This document shows positions 23,129 to 31,700 of a DNA stretch of 64,000 nucleotides, piece after piece. Source of the stretch: CAYPPG01 sp964412555. GTDB taxonomy: Bacteria > Hinthialibacterota > Hinthialibacteria > Hinthialibacterales > Hinthialibacteraceae. The notes under the pieces were generated by a model, which worked only from the letters and a program-made list of their open reading frames with translations, did no database searches and was not told where the DNA came from. The stretch lies in the NCBI GenBank assembly GCA_964412555.1, contig CAYPPG010000036.1:1-64000 (forward strand), in the 5' to 3' direction. A program made the translations under genes and the position numbers. Numbering within the stretch: the first letter of the stretch is position 1; every line of letters starts with the position of its first letter.

Positions 23129-24307
23129 ATGAGAATTCTTTTTGTCACACCGGTTGTTCCGACGGAAACCGACGGAAGGCGGCCGTATAACTATTTGAAA
23201 TATCTTTCCAAACGTCATGAAGTTCATTTGATCTCGATGATGCTGCCGGAACAAACACCGGCCGATGTGCGAAAGATACAAAATATGGGCGTACGGGTAA
23301 CGACGATTGAGATCGTACAATCCCGCTCTCTTGTTCAAAGTGCGATCGGTTTGCTGCGCCGAGAACCGATTCGGGTTTCATGGTGCCGCTCTCCGGAAGT
23401 GCGGTCTGCAATCGAACAAACCTTGAATCACGGTCATTACGACATCGTTCACTTCGACCGCATGAGAATGGGGCAATATGCATGCGGCATCGAAGTTCCG
23501 AAAGTTATCGATTTTACAGATTCGTTGATTTTGTACCTGGAACGATCCCTAAAATTTAGAAGAAAGCGGCTGGAACGTTGGATCGACCGATGGGAATTGG
23601 CGACGATTCCCCGCTTCGAGCGGTTTGTTCTCAACCATGTTGACGCGGCCATCGTTTGTTCGGATATCGACTCCAAGTATTTTCAGAAATATCATCCCGA
23701 TTTTAAATTTGACATCATTCAAAACGGGGTGGATTTGGAGCAGTTTTCTCCCAAATCTCATGCTGATAATCATTCACCGCGATGCATCCTTACCGGCACC
23801 CTTTTTTATTTTCCGAACATTGACAGTGTGCTCTTTTATAACGATGAAATTCTTCCGGCCATTCGAAAGCAATTTCCGAATATGGAAACATATCTAATCG
23901 GCACCCGCCCGATTCGCGTTATTTCCAAATTTGACGGGAAAGATGGAATCACTCTTTTGGCTGATGTACCCCAGATGGAAGACCATTTGTTCCAAGATGA
24001 CATCTATCTTTGCCCACTTCGGGTGGCGGCGGGAATTCGCAATAAATTGCTCGAAGCGATGGCGGCAGGAATGCCGATCATTACAACTCGGTTAGGAGCG
24101 GAAGGCTTGGATGTTTTCCATGAACGGGAAGTGCTGTTCGCCGAAACGGCGGATGAATTTACCGCGCAGTTGGCACGGCTTATGCAGTCGGTTGAACTCC
24201 GGCAGGAACTTGGGAAGCATGCACGGAAGTATGTGGAAGAGCGGCATAAATATTCGGTTTTGGGGGAGAAATTGGAACGGCTGTATGAGCGAGTGATCCA
24301 GTTGTAA
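23129..24307 (+). CDS. Glycosyltransferase, GT4-like
   Basis: This 392-residue cytoplasmic or peripheral protein has a GT-B layout. The N-terminal domain begins 'MRILFVTPVVPTETDGRRPY', as in the PEP-CTERM/EpsH-associated sugar transferase group. The C-terminal domain has 'DIIQNGVDLEQFSP', 'LTGTLFYFPNIDSVLFY', 'LCPLRVAAGIRNKLLEAMAA' with the sugar-nucleotide Glu, and 'GMPIITTRLGAEGLD'. ATAGGAAATCCGA precedes the ATG. It stands alone, so the polysaccharide or glycan made is unknown. Confidence 0.85.
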   Translation: MRILFVTPVVPTETDGRRPYNYLKYLSKRHEVHLISMMLPEQTPADVRKIQNMGVRVTTIEIVQSRSLVQSAIGLLRREPIRVSWCRSPEVRSAIEQTLNHGHYDIVHFDRMRMGQYACGIEVPKVIDFTDSLILYLERSLKFRRKRLERWIDRWELATIPRFERFVLNHVDAAIVCSDIDSKYFQKYHPDFKFDIIQNGVDLEQFSPKSHADNHSPRCILTGTLFYFPNIDSVLFYNDEILPAIRKQFPNMETYLIGTRPIRVISKFDGKDGITLLADVPQMEDHLFQDDIYLCPLRVAAGIRNKLLEAMAAGMPIITTRLGAEGLDVFHEREVLFAETADEFTAQLARLMQSVELRQELGKHARKYVEERHKYSVLGEKLERLYERVIQL

Positions 24308-24330
24308 ATATTCTAAACTGGTTATTGTTT

Positions 24331-24655
24331 GTCACCCTTTCAGGATGGGGTATCGTGAAAATGTTTGTATGACTGTCATCTGTCGCCCTTTCAGGGCTGT
24401 TTTGGTATTGAAACTCATTTCCCAGGGGCGTTGCCCGCTGGCTGTCATCTACCACCCTTTCAGGGTGAGTTTTTGCTTTCGTTTGCCACCCTTTCAGGGT
24501 GGATTTTACTTTTGTTTACCGTCCTTTCAGGGTGGATTTTACTTTTGTCTACCATCCTATTAAGGGGGATTCTTTTATCTCCTACCTTGAAGGCGGGAGG
24601 AACCTTACCCCAACGGGGTTAAAGAAGATAGCCAGCGGGCAACGCCCCTGGGAAA
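24331..24655. repeat. Tandem array of short palindromes with an outer 26-bp inverted repeat
   Basis: Seven versions of a dyad around CCACCCTTTCAGGGTGG occur at about 24331, 24382, 24451, 24485, 24518, 24551 and 24581. The last four regular copies are spaced 33-34 bp, and the filler (ATTTTACTTTTGTTT-like) is also repeated. A perfect 26-bp inverted repeat (24418-24443 and 24630-24655, core CCAGGGGCGTTGCCCGCTGG) surrounds the regular copies. The array separates the convergent glycosyltransferase and RecD-like genes. Because the between-unit sequence is not unique, it is not a CRISPR array. Confidence 0.85.
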
Positions 24656-24671
24656 GGTTTGTATGTATAAA

Positions 24672-26459
24672 TTATTTCTTTTTCTTCTTCTTTTTTGCCG
24701 ATTGAAAAGCGAAATCCAACATGCGTTTCAAGCCGGTGTATCGGGTGCGGATTTTGTTGTTGCGGATGGCGGTTTCGAGCGCACGGCGGCTTCCGACCAA
24801 TACGACCAGCTGTTTCCCCCGGCTGACTGCTGTGTACAATAAATTTCGTTGCAGCATAGGGTAATGTTGGGTGACAAGCGGCATTACAATCGCCGGATAT
24901 TCGCTTCCCTGTGATTTATGCACCGTTACCGCATAGGCTAAGGAAGTGTTTTCCAATTCCTGTTTCATGTAATGGACATCTCTGCCATCAAAATTGATTA
25001 TGACGGTTTCCTCTTTTACATCGATTTGATTCACAAATCCGATATCACCGTTGAAGACATCCTTCGAATAATCGTTTTTTGTTTGCATGATTTTGTCGCC
25101 GATGGACAACTGATAAAACGGCGCTTGAAAGCGGGATGTAGAGGGATTCAGCCGTTCTTGCAACACAGCGTTCATCAACTCGACTCCCACATCCTTTTTG
25201 ATCATGGGACATAGGATCTGCACATCTACCTTCGGATCGAATCCGAATTGGTTGGGGATGCGATCGGTCACCATTTCGAGAATCGCTTCACGTGTGCGTA
25301 GTGCATCCGGTTTTGTGATAAAGAAAAAATCCTGGCCTTCATCCACCCCAAGCCCATCGATATCCGGCATCTCTCCGGTATTGATCTTGTGGGCATTGAG
25401 AGAAATCAGGCTTCCTTTCTGTTGGCGGTAAATTTCAGAAAGGTGGATTGTCTTAAAATACCCACTCTCGATCAAATCGTGCAGCACGAATCCGGGTCCT
25501 ACAGACGGCAGTTGATCGACATCGCCGACAATCAATAAATGGCATGAGGATTTCAGAGCTTCCAACAAACTGGCCATCAGTTCGGTGTCGATCATGGATG
25601 CCTCATCGACGACCAACAAATCGCCTTTGAGTTTTCGCCCGGCATTGCGCCCGAACTGCTGTGCTTCCGGATTGTATTCGAGCAAACGGTGGATGGTGCA
25701 GGCTCGGCGGCGTCCTGTGCTTTCTGCCAAGCGCTTGGCGGCACGGCCGGTTGGGGCGGTGAGGAGAATTCGTGCGCCTCTTTGTTCCCATAAATGAAGT
25801 ACACCGCGAATGATCGTGGTTTTCCCCGTCCCCGGACCGCCGGTGATGATGACCAGTTTGTTTTCGAGCGAGGCCGATATCGCTTCATATTGCGCGGGAG
25901 CGAGTTTTATTTTGAGTTCCTCCTCGACCTGCTTCATTTCCTCTTCGGTCGGTTTGGTTAATGCCATACGGGAACTCGCGTTCGATAAATCGGCCAAGTG
26001 ATGAGCAATTTCATATTCCGCCCGATAAAGCGAATGCGAATACACCGATTGATTGCCGAATTCATCGAGGTCGAGAACAAAAATTTCTCGGCGATTCAGC
26101 ATTTCCTCCATCGCCGTCTCGTTCGTTTCATCATCATAGTATCCGAGAAACCAGCCCATGCGGCGGTATAATTCATTTTTGGGTAGGAAAACATGGCCAT
26201 CGGACGAAGCTGAACGCAGGGAATAATGAATGGAACCCGTCACCCGCTCTTGCGACATTTCATCGAAGCCGAGTTGGTGTGCCATACGGTCGACATCCTG
26301 CCATTTGGAGCGTTCGTCGAGGAGAAGAAGTTGATAGGGATTTTGGTGGACTTCCGATACGGCGTCATAGCCGAACTTAGTATACGAACGATTCGCCAAG
26401 GTACGACTCAATCCCAATTTCACCAAATCATCGATAATCGTTTTCTTCGACTTCGCCAC
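24672..26459 (-). CDS. RecD2-like SF1 DNA helicase, short form
   Basis: This 595-residue protein has the RecD2 helix-hairpin-helix region ('KLGLSRTLANRSYTKFGYDA', 'DRMAHQLGF') and then the SF1B helicase core. Motif I is 'ITGGPGTGKTTIIRG', Ia 'LLTAPTGRAAKRLAES', II 'LLVVDEASMID', III 'HLLIVGDVDQLPSVGPG', and the last motifs are 'YAVTVHKSQGSEYPAIVMP' and 'LLYTAVSRGKQLVVLVG'. RecD2 proteins usually exceed 700 residues. The N-terminal OB-like domain and first hairpin pair are absent here. GTG at 26459 lies 9 nt from AAAGG; TTG at 26465 lies only 3 nt from it. The C-terminus is a run of Lys encoded by a T-rich tract and borders the repeat array. Confidence 0.85.
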   Translation of the reverse strand: MAKSKKTIIDDLVKLGLSRTLANRSYTKFGYDAVSEVHQNPYQLLLLDERSKWQDVDRMAHQLGFDEMSQERVTGSIHYSLRSASSDGHVFLPKNELYRRMGWFLGYYDDETNETAMEEMLNRREIFVLDLDEFGNQSVYSHSLYRAEYEIAHHLADLSNASSRMALTKPTEEEMKQVEEELKIKLAPAQYEAISASLENKLVIITGGPGTGKTTIIRGVLHLWEQRGARILLTAPTGRAAKRLAESTGRRRACTIHRLLEYNPEAQQFGRNAGRKLKGDLLVVDEASMIDTELMASLLEALKSSCHLLIVGDVDQLPSVGPGFVLHDLIESGYFKTIHLSEIYRQQKGSLISLNAHKINTGEMPDIDGLGVDEGQDFFFITKPDALRTREAILEMVTDRIPNQFGFDPKVDVQILCPMIKKDVGVELMNAVLQERLNPSTSRFQAPFYQLSIGDKIMQTKNDYSKDVFNGDIGFVNQIDVKEETVIINFDGRDVHYMKQELENTSLAYAVTVHKSQGSEYPAIVMPLVTQHYPMLQRNLLYTAVSRGKQLVVLVGSRRALETAIRNNKIRTRYTGLKRMLDFAFQSAKKKKKKK

Positions 26460-26557
26460 TGTCAACGACCTTTACATGAGGATAACATTCAATGAGTATT
26501 ACATATTCTTTCCATTTTCTGTAAAGTATTATGCTTGACATGTATTTAGTTTCAATC

Positions 26558-26668
26558 GGGTGGAGCAAGCGTCTCGCTTGCCATACAGATGCAGGCGGGA
26601 CGCCTGCTCTACCCACGGGCCGGATGCCATGGGCAAGGCGCCAGCCAGCCCTTGATGGAGCACCCAGA
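26558..26668. repeat. Compound palindromic element
   Basis: Two perfect 7-bp stems with 3-nt loops, GCAAGCG-tct-CGCTTGC (26565-26581) and GCAGGCG-gga-CGCCTGC (26591-26607), lie inside outer arms GGGTGGAGC (26558-26566) and GCTCTACCC (26606-26614; 8 of 9 paired). More dyad material follows up to 26668. It occupies the space between the divergent helicase and SDR genes, so the promoters of both must lie in or beside it. Confidence 0.75.
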
Positions 26669-26685
26669 AACAATAGGAATGAAAA

Positions 26686-27459
26686 ATGACACATCCATAT
26701 TTCAATTTAACAGGAAAAATCGCATTTATCACCGGCGCGGCATCGGGAATCGGTCGTGCGATTGCAAAGGTGTACGTTCAAGCGGGAGCGAAAGTGTGGA
26801 TCGCCGACATCGACAAAGAAGCGGCGGATCAATTGAGCGAAGAGACAGGCGGTCAGGCTCAATTTATTTCTTGCGATGTGACCCAACCGGATTCCGCCCG
26901 ATCCGCTGTCGAACACGTGCTGCAAAAAGATCAAAAGATCAATGTTTTGGTCAACAATGCCGGTGTGGGTTTGGTCGGTGATTTGCTTAACACCAAGGAA
27001 GAAGACTTTGATCGAATCATCAATGTCAACGTCACCGGTGTTTTCAATGTATCGAAAGCGGTGCTCCCTTCGATGGTGGAGCGCAAGCAGGGAGTTATTA
27101 TCAACATGGCCTCGATCGCATCATTGATCGCGGTGAAAGAGCGGTTTGCCTACTGTGCATCGAAAGGGGCGGTGCTGATGATGACGAAAAGCATCGCTCT
27201 TGATTATGTCGAGCATGGCATCCGTTGCAATTGCATCTGCCCTGCGCGGATTCACACACCATTTGTCGATGAATACGTACGGAAAAATTATCCGGGGCGG
27301 GAAGAAGAAATATTGCAAAACTTATCTGCCTATCAACCCATCGGGCGGATGGGGAAACCGGAAGAGGTGGCGTACCTTGCTTTGTTCTTGGCCAGCGATG
27401 AAGCATCATTTCTCACGGGAGACGAATATCCCGTATCGGGGGGCACGTTGATGGGCTAA
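26686..27459 (+). CDS. Short-chain dehydrogenase/reductase (SDR)
   Basis: This 257-residue classical SDR has the cofactor motif 'FITGAASGIGRAIAKVY' (TGxxxGIG), an acidic residue after strand 2 ('WIADIDKEAADQL') suggesting NAD(H) preference, 'VLVNNAGVGLVGD', the catalytic 'NMASIASLIAVKERFAYCAS' with Ser, and 'YCASKGA' with Tyr and Lys four apart. The C-terminus 'FLTGDEYPVSGGTLMG' is typical of the FabG-like group. The wording matches sugar or hydroxy-acid dehydrogenases of catabolic loci. AGGAATGAAAA precedes the ATG. Its stop overlaps the end of the convergent small gene at 27456. Confidence 0.9.
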   Translation: MTHPYFNLTGKIAFITGAASGIGRAIAKVYVQAGAKVWIADIDKEAADQLSEETGGQAQFISCDVTQPDSARSAVEHVLQKDQKINVLVNNAGVGLVGDLLNTKEEDFDRIINVNVTGVFNVSKAVLPSMVERKQGVIINMASIASLIAVKERFAYCASKGAVLMMTKSIALDYVEHGIRCNCICPARIHTPFVDEYVRKNYPGREEEILQNLSAYQPIGRMGKPEEVAYLALFLASDEASFLTGDEYPVSGGTLMG

Positions 27460-27650
27460 TTTTGGGATTTCTTTTTCTCGAACATCAAACAATCCATATC
27501 AGAGCTTTCCTTTACGACGATCGATGGGAGACGCTTTGTTTTAAAGCCCAATGCCCGGCAGCCGTAGGGAAAATGTTTATCCCACGTAATATAGTAATGC
27601 TTGCAGTTCAAGCAGGTGATTTTGCTCTTCTTTTTTGTTCCCGTCTTCAT
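27456..27650 (-). CDS. Small conserved Cys-rich protein
   Basis: The 64-residue product has a CxxC pair in 'ITCLNCKHYYITWDKHFPYG' followed by single Cys residues in 'GCRALGFKTKRLPSIVV' and 'SSDMDCLMFEKK', enough for one zinc site. I recognise the pattern CLxCxHYYITWDxxFPYGCRAxGFK as a recurring uncharacterised small protein of many bacteria, but no function is established. It converges on the SDR gene with a 4-bp overlap and precedes the GH2 gene on the minus strand. Confidence 0.7.
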   Translation of the reverse strand: MKTGTKKKSKITCLNCKHYYITWDKHFPYGCRALGFKTKRLPSIVVKESSDMDCLMFEKKKSQN

Positions 27651-27666
27651 GCTTCGTAAAAATGTA

Positions 27667-29079
27667 TTATTTCCATTCCTGATCGAGCACGGAATATCCC
27701 GTTGGCCGAAATATTTCGATACGAACTCTTGGCAGCGCGGTCAAACTCGGCCATTCGATTTCTTCTATATGATTCGAACCGGGAGGTAAATCCGGCAATA
27801 TTCTCTTGCCGGTGCCAACCGGCTGATCGGATTTATTATAAACGATCCAGGTGAAAAGGTAATGTGGCAGGATCATTTCCCGCAGATGCATTTCTTGGAT
27901 GCCGTCGAAATTGCCGTTCATGGTGCGCGGTCCCCATGCCGGGACTTCCTCTTGCACAAGGATTCCTTCCCCGTCGCAGAATTCGAAGACGGAATCATCC
28001 TGCTGCCAATGGAATCGTGTAATGACACAATTCAACTGTTTCATATCCGTAAGGATTTGTCGGATAATCCGTGGATCCTGTGCCATCCCATATCGAGGAT
28101 CGCTGGCCGGCATCCATTCCACTCCCATCAAGCGCATCGGTTCCCCGTTCAAATAGTATTTACCGTCTTCCATTTCGACTTTCCGAATGCCGAATGCCGA
28201 TTCTTTTTCATGGATCAAATCGCTGCCTTGATAGAGGCGGCAAATCATGCGATATAAATGGGGGTGATCGAAATGCCATAAGAAGGGATCGCCGATTGTT
28301 CCTTCTATCATGGCTCCGAAAGTATCGCTTTCTTTTTCTCTGACTTGAGCGGTTAACGTTTGAATGCGCTTTCCTTCCGGATCGTATAAAATTGCCTTTA
28401 TTGTCAAATCATCACTTATGTTTGGAATCGAAGAAATCGGAATCGTGGTTTGCACATTTGCCGAGGAGAAATCCGTTGCCGGTTCTGCATGGATCAGCAA
28501 ACGTTCGATATAGGAATTGGGTAGAATTCGAAGCCGCACACTTCGGATGATGCCCCCGTCGCGAGGCCAGTCGAATGAATCGAGATACGGCAGCGCTTTT
28601 TCTGAAAAGCGATTATCGACCTGTACGGTGACCACATTCGTTTGACGATCATTCCAATGTTCTGTCAGGGAATAAGAAAACGGTGTCCATCCGCTGCCAA
28701 CCCGTTCACCCAGCAAATGGCCGTTGAGCCAAATGCGTGTGTCCCGATAGACGGCGTCGAACTCGATGTTGATTTCCTTGTTCGCCCAATCCGAATCCGG
28801 CTCGATTTCCCGCGCGTACCAGGCAAGTCCTTCGTATTCCAAAGTTTCCGGCTCAACCTGCCAGGTATGGGGGACATTCACTTGTTCCCATAGAGAGCGA
28901 TCATGATCCGGTTCATACCATTTTTGCTTGAATCCCTCGTTATCAGGGTCAAGGCAAAACTGCCATGCGCCGTCGAGGGAGACACACTCCTCGCTTGCGA
29001 TGATAGAATGGGGAATGGCGGATAGGAAATAGAAACATACAATTGTGATCGAAATCGATGTACGAAATGTGTTCATCAT
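27667..29079 (-). pseudogene. Exported GH2-type glycoside hydrolase lacking the catalytic core
   Basis: The 470-residue product has a signal peptide (MNTFRTSISITIVCFYFLSA), the GH2 jelly-roll sugar-binding domain ('LDGAWQFCLDPDNEG', 'VNVPHTWQVEPETLEYEGLA', 'IWLNGHLLG') and the Ig-like domain. It has the start of the TIM barrel ('GIRKVEMEDGKYYLNGEPM', 'MKQLNCVITRFHWQQDD', 'GILVQEEVPAWGP'). At 'EMHLREMI' (about 27871) it passes straight to 'LPHYLFTWIVYNKSDQP', which belongs to the C-terminal Ig-like domain. The stretch with the acid/base NE pair and the nucleophile Glu, normally over 200 residues, is missing, yet the frame stays open. It is an in-frame deletion: a dead enzyme or a carbohydrate-binding remnant. 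AAGGAG before 29079 sets the start. Confidence 0.8.
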
Positions 29080-29145
29080 GAATATCGACTCCTTCGGAAT
29101 AATTGATTCATTTAAATAGTATGTTTCAATGTTGAGAAGGGAGAG

Positions 29146-29514
29146 TTGATTGGCGGTGGCTTCATCTCGACCGCGATCAAACATTCCCGCATCAATGACG
29201 CCAAACAGCAGGCTCATGCAGCGCAACAGTCGCTCCGCCGTTTTCAACGTGAAATCCGCGACGTCAACGATAAAATTGAAACCAACATCGATATTGAAAT
29301 CGGATCATTCAGCACCTTTGCGGATTATTTTTTTGATGGTCTCATTATGGATTGGATCGTGCAATCCCGCATTCATGAATCCAGGAATAAATTAGAGAAC
29401 AGCAAATTTTCAGTCCGCAAAGCGATGAGTCATTTGGAACGATTGAAAACGGAAACCAAAGAGAAATTGGAAGGAATGAAGCAAGAGAAAAAAAACTTGA
29501 TAGAAAAAGCGTAA
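29146..29514 (+). CDS. Helical protein of unknown function, possibly 5'-truncated
   Basis: The 122-residue frame begins at TTG (MIGGGFISTAIKHSRINDAK) just after GAAGGGAG, with a very short spacing of two bases. The rest is mostly helical: 'AQQSLRRFQREIRDVNDKIE', a central 'SFSTFADYFFDGLIMDWIVQ', and a coiled-coil tail to residue 122. The glycine-rich start without an N-terminal region, and the lack of an ATG, suggest that a longer ancestral gene lost its 5' end. I do not recognise the function. It points toward the HigBA-type pair and is divergent from the GH2 gene. Confidence 0.5.
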   Translation: MIGGGFISTAIKHSRINDAKQQAHAAQQSLRRFQREIRDVNDKIETNIDIEIGSFSTFADYFFDGLIMDWIVQSRIHESRNKLENSKFSVRKAMSHLERLKTETKEKLEGMKQEKKNLIEKA

Positions 29515-29524
29515 AGTATTCAAA

Positions 29525-29857
29525 TTACTGAACTTGTACACTGATTTGCCCAACGAGTTCTGAATCCGTCTTTTTGATAATTATATCTATATCTCTTCCA
29601 AGTGTATTTAAAAAATAAAGAAGTTGTTCCGTAGTGAATTGAGAGAATCGACCATGAATTAAATCGTTTACGCTTTTTTTGGATAAAGCAAGTAGGGATT
29701 CGAGCTGATCACCAGATATATCTTGATCCTCAACAATGTCAAGTATATTCATAGCGAGTTTCGATTTATAGTAATAAACTTCCGGTTCTGGAAACCCCAA
29801 ATCAGAGTAGATATTATCAGACATCTTATAAATCGCTTCGCTTTTTTCGACACTCAT
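29525..29857 (-). CDS. XRE-type antitoxin (HigA-like)
   Basis: The 110-residue product has a helix-turn-helix domain in its second half: 'QDISGDQLESLLALSKKSVN' and 'DLIHGRFSQFTTEQLLYFLN', ending 'LGRDIDIIIKKTDSE'. This is the pattern of XRE antitoxins paired with Gp49/HigB toxins. It overlaps the toxin gene by 4 bp (ATGA) and is second in the operon, the reversed toxin-first order usual for HigBA. The N-terminal 40 residues probably contact the toxin. Confidence 0.85.
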   Translation of the reverse strand: MSVEKSEAIYKMSDNIYSDLGFPEPEVYYYKSKLAMNILDIVEDQDISGDQLESLLALSKKSVNDLIHGRFSQFTTEQLLYFLNTLGRDIDIIIKKTDSELVGQISVQVQ

Positions 29858-30216
29858 AACGTTTCTTTACTTTCTTGTTCGTAATGTTGCTGAGCAAACC
29901 GCAGCCTTCTTCGAATCATGTCAATATCAGTTTTTGATGTTTTTATTCCGTGTTTCGACTTTTTCTTGAACACATGTAATACATATATTCTATCTCTAAA
30001 ATTCACCGTATAAATAGCTCGATATGTATCACGCTCAAAATCCATGGCCAATTCGATTATTCCAGCACCCCCAAATCCTTTCATCGGTTTGGCTATTGGA
30101 TGTTTTTTTCCTTCCTGTGCTCGTCTTAATGCAAAGGTGAATGTTTCTTGAACAGGAAAAGGAAGGTTTTTAAAATCCTTTAATGATGAACCGATGAAAT
30201 AGATTTCCCTTTTCAT
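29854..30216 (-). CDS. Gp49/HigB-like toxin
   Basis: This 120-residue RelE-superfamily protein is of the phage-derived Gp49-like (HigB) branch: 'IYFIGSSLKDFKNLPFPVQE', 'KPMKGFGGAGIIELAMDFER', 'DTYRAIYTVNFRDRIYVLHV' and 'FKKKSKHGIKTSKTDIDMIR'. The 'YRAIYTV' strand and the K-K-S-x-x-G-I-K-T stretch are family hallmarks. It is the first gene of the pair, so the toxin is translated before its antitoxin. Such toxins cut mRNA in the ribosome. The promoter lies in the 40-bp gap to the next gene (30256). Confidence 0.85.
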   Translation of the reverse strand: MKREIYFIGSSLKDFKNLPFPVQETFTFALRRAQEGKKHPIAKPMKGFGGAGIIELAMDFERDTYRAIYTVNFRDRIYVLHVFKKKSKHGIKTSKTDIDMIRRRLRFAQQHYEQESKETL

Positions 30217-30255
30217 ATTTCATGAAATTGTGCGTATAATGATAATTTATAGATA

Positions 30256-31353
30256 CTATCTTCTATTTATGTGCATCCTTGAAACTTCCTGGCTTCCTAC
30301 CAATTTATCCAATCCCGGTTCTTTTTTGATCTTGGGGGTGTTTTCCTGATGTTTTTTGAGCTGATCATTGATGCCATCTTCTAGAGCATCGGCTCCCATT
30401 TTATCGGCGGCTAGTTTTAATTTCTCGATTTCTTCTTGGAGAGCCGCTTTTTCCTGTTCAAGCGCTTCTTTCCGTTCGGATTTATTTTCGATGGCTTTTT
30501 GTACTGCGCCCATTTTCTTTTTCAGTGCTTCCAAATACTTATTATCAACCTTCATGGAATCGGCACATTTTTCAAATGCATTTTCCAACTGGGACATGTT
30601 CTTTTGTAGTGATTCCATTGTCAGAGAAAGGCTGTTCGCTTCCGATACGACTCCTGTCATGATATGCCGCAGCACTTTTTCTTTCGTGCGTACCAATTCC
30701 CCTCTAAGTTGTTGAATTTTTTGGGTATAAGGTGCAAGCGAACGGGCATAGAGGAGATATTTCTTCTTATCCAACCGCAGCTCCATCGCCAACTGGTGCG
30801 CCCGGTCTTCTTGACCTTTGTTACGGGCGTTCAACATCAATCCCATTTTTTCCTCAAAATTGCCGACGATTCTCGTATCCCGCTTCCTGCGATTCAGGTC
30901 CGCCTCGCTGTCCCGTATTTCATTCGATAAACGGAACACATCTTCTCTTCGCCTTTCCAGTCTGGTGAGGATTTCTTGATTTCCTTGATTCCCCGTTTCC
31001 GCCATGCAGAGCAGAAGGAGCATCTCGTCTTCCAGATAGTTGATATCACCGCTGATCGCTCTTTCGATTTGGTTAGCTACTGCTTCGGAATCATCCGAAA
31101 GGGAATGGTGCCGGTGATATTGTACCATACTCCGTGCTTGTTCGGCCGTTGTCCAAATCACTCGACCGTCACGAACGATACGGACAAGTTGGTGAGGAGG
31201 CACGTTAGCCGTTTTTGCACTCTCTTCCAACACCCCCCGCATCAAGGCGTCAAACCGGCTCAAGTCCAGTTTACCGTCTTTCAGGAGTATAAGGTCTTTG
31301 AACGACTGACCGGATAAGACAGAATCGAAGGAGACGTAATTTGTTGTATTCAT
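30256..31353 (-). CDS. Coiled-coil protein of unknown function
   Basis: This 365-residue cytoplasmic protein has no signal or membrane helix. Residues 1-120 look globular ('YVSFDSVLSGQSFKDLILLK', 'LVRIVRDGRVIWTTAEQARS'). Residues about 120-340 are heptad-rich, with long Glu/Lys/Leu stretches such as 'LKKKMGAVQKAIENKSERKE' and 'ALQEEIEKLKLAADKMG'. I do not recognise the family. It is transcribed toward the HigBA-type pair. About 350 bp separate it from the next gene upstream (31701); that gap holds AT-rich sequence and the repeat at 31603-31690 and no gene. Confidence 0.6.
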   Translation of the reverse strand: MNTTNYVSFDSVLSGQSFKDLILLKDGKLDLSRFDALMRGVLEESAKTANVPPHQLVRIVRDGRVIWTTAEQARSMVQYHRHHSLSDDSEAVANQIERAISGDINYLEDEMLLLLCMAETGNQGNQEILTRLERRREDVFRLSNEIRDSEADLNRRKRDTRIVGNFEEKMGLMLNARNKGQEDRAHQLAMELRLDKKKYLLYARSLAPYTQKIQQLRGELVRTKEKVLRHIMTGVVSEANSLSLTMESLQKNMSQLENAFEKCADSMKVDNKYLEALKKKMGAVQKAIENKSERKEALEQEKAALQEEIEKLKLAADKMGADALEDGINDQLKKHQENTPKIKKEPGLDKLVGSQEVSRMHINRR

Positions 31354-31602
31354 ATCGTTTAAGCAACCGTTTGTTCATTCTGACTCGCTGTAACTTTTCG
31401 TGTTACAACTCAGATTCAATTATAAGAATTTTATCTGTTTTTTTGTGATTTCCAACTCGTCACTTTAGCGCAATACGCGAAGGAGTCAGAGAGAGCTGAT
31501 GATCATAAATCACTATAAATCAAGGTACTAGAGAACATTTTTTTTCTGATCCGCAATCGTTGCAACTATTGTTCCACGCAATTTTTATGCCATAGATTGT
31601 GG

Positions 31603-31690
31603 GGTGGGATGAGGATACGAATCCCACCTTTCTCCCTTGCACAATTGTATCATAATGAAACATGGTGGGTTTCACCTTGTTCAACCTACC
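31603..31690. repeat. Two intergenic dyads
   Basis: GGTGGGAT (31603-31610) and ATCCCACC (31621-31628) form a perfect 8-bp stem. A second dyad, GGTGGGTT (31664-31671) with AACCTACC (31683-31690), pairs at 7 of 8 positions. The second is the same GTGGGTTTC..TTCAACC type as the element at 34418. They lie between the 3' end of the 31701 gene and the 5' side of the coiled-coil gene. Confidence 0.65.
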
Positions 31691-31700
31691 CAATCACGCT

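Noticed and set aside
24331..24600. CRISPR-like spacing of repeats
   Set aside because: Units are short palindromes of about 17 bp and the sequence between the regular units is itself repeated (ATTTTACTTTTGTTT-like). There are no unique spacers and no cas genes.
26428..26694. 88-codon frame upstream of the RecD-like gene, as a possible missing N-terminus
   Set aside because: Most of it is translation of the palindromic element at 26558-26668, and the rest has no resemblance to the RecD2 N-terminal domain.
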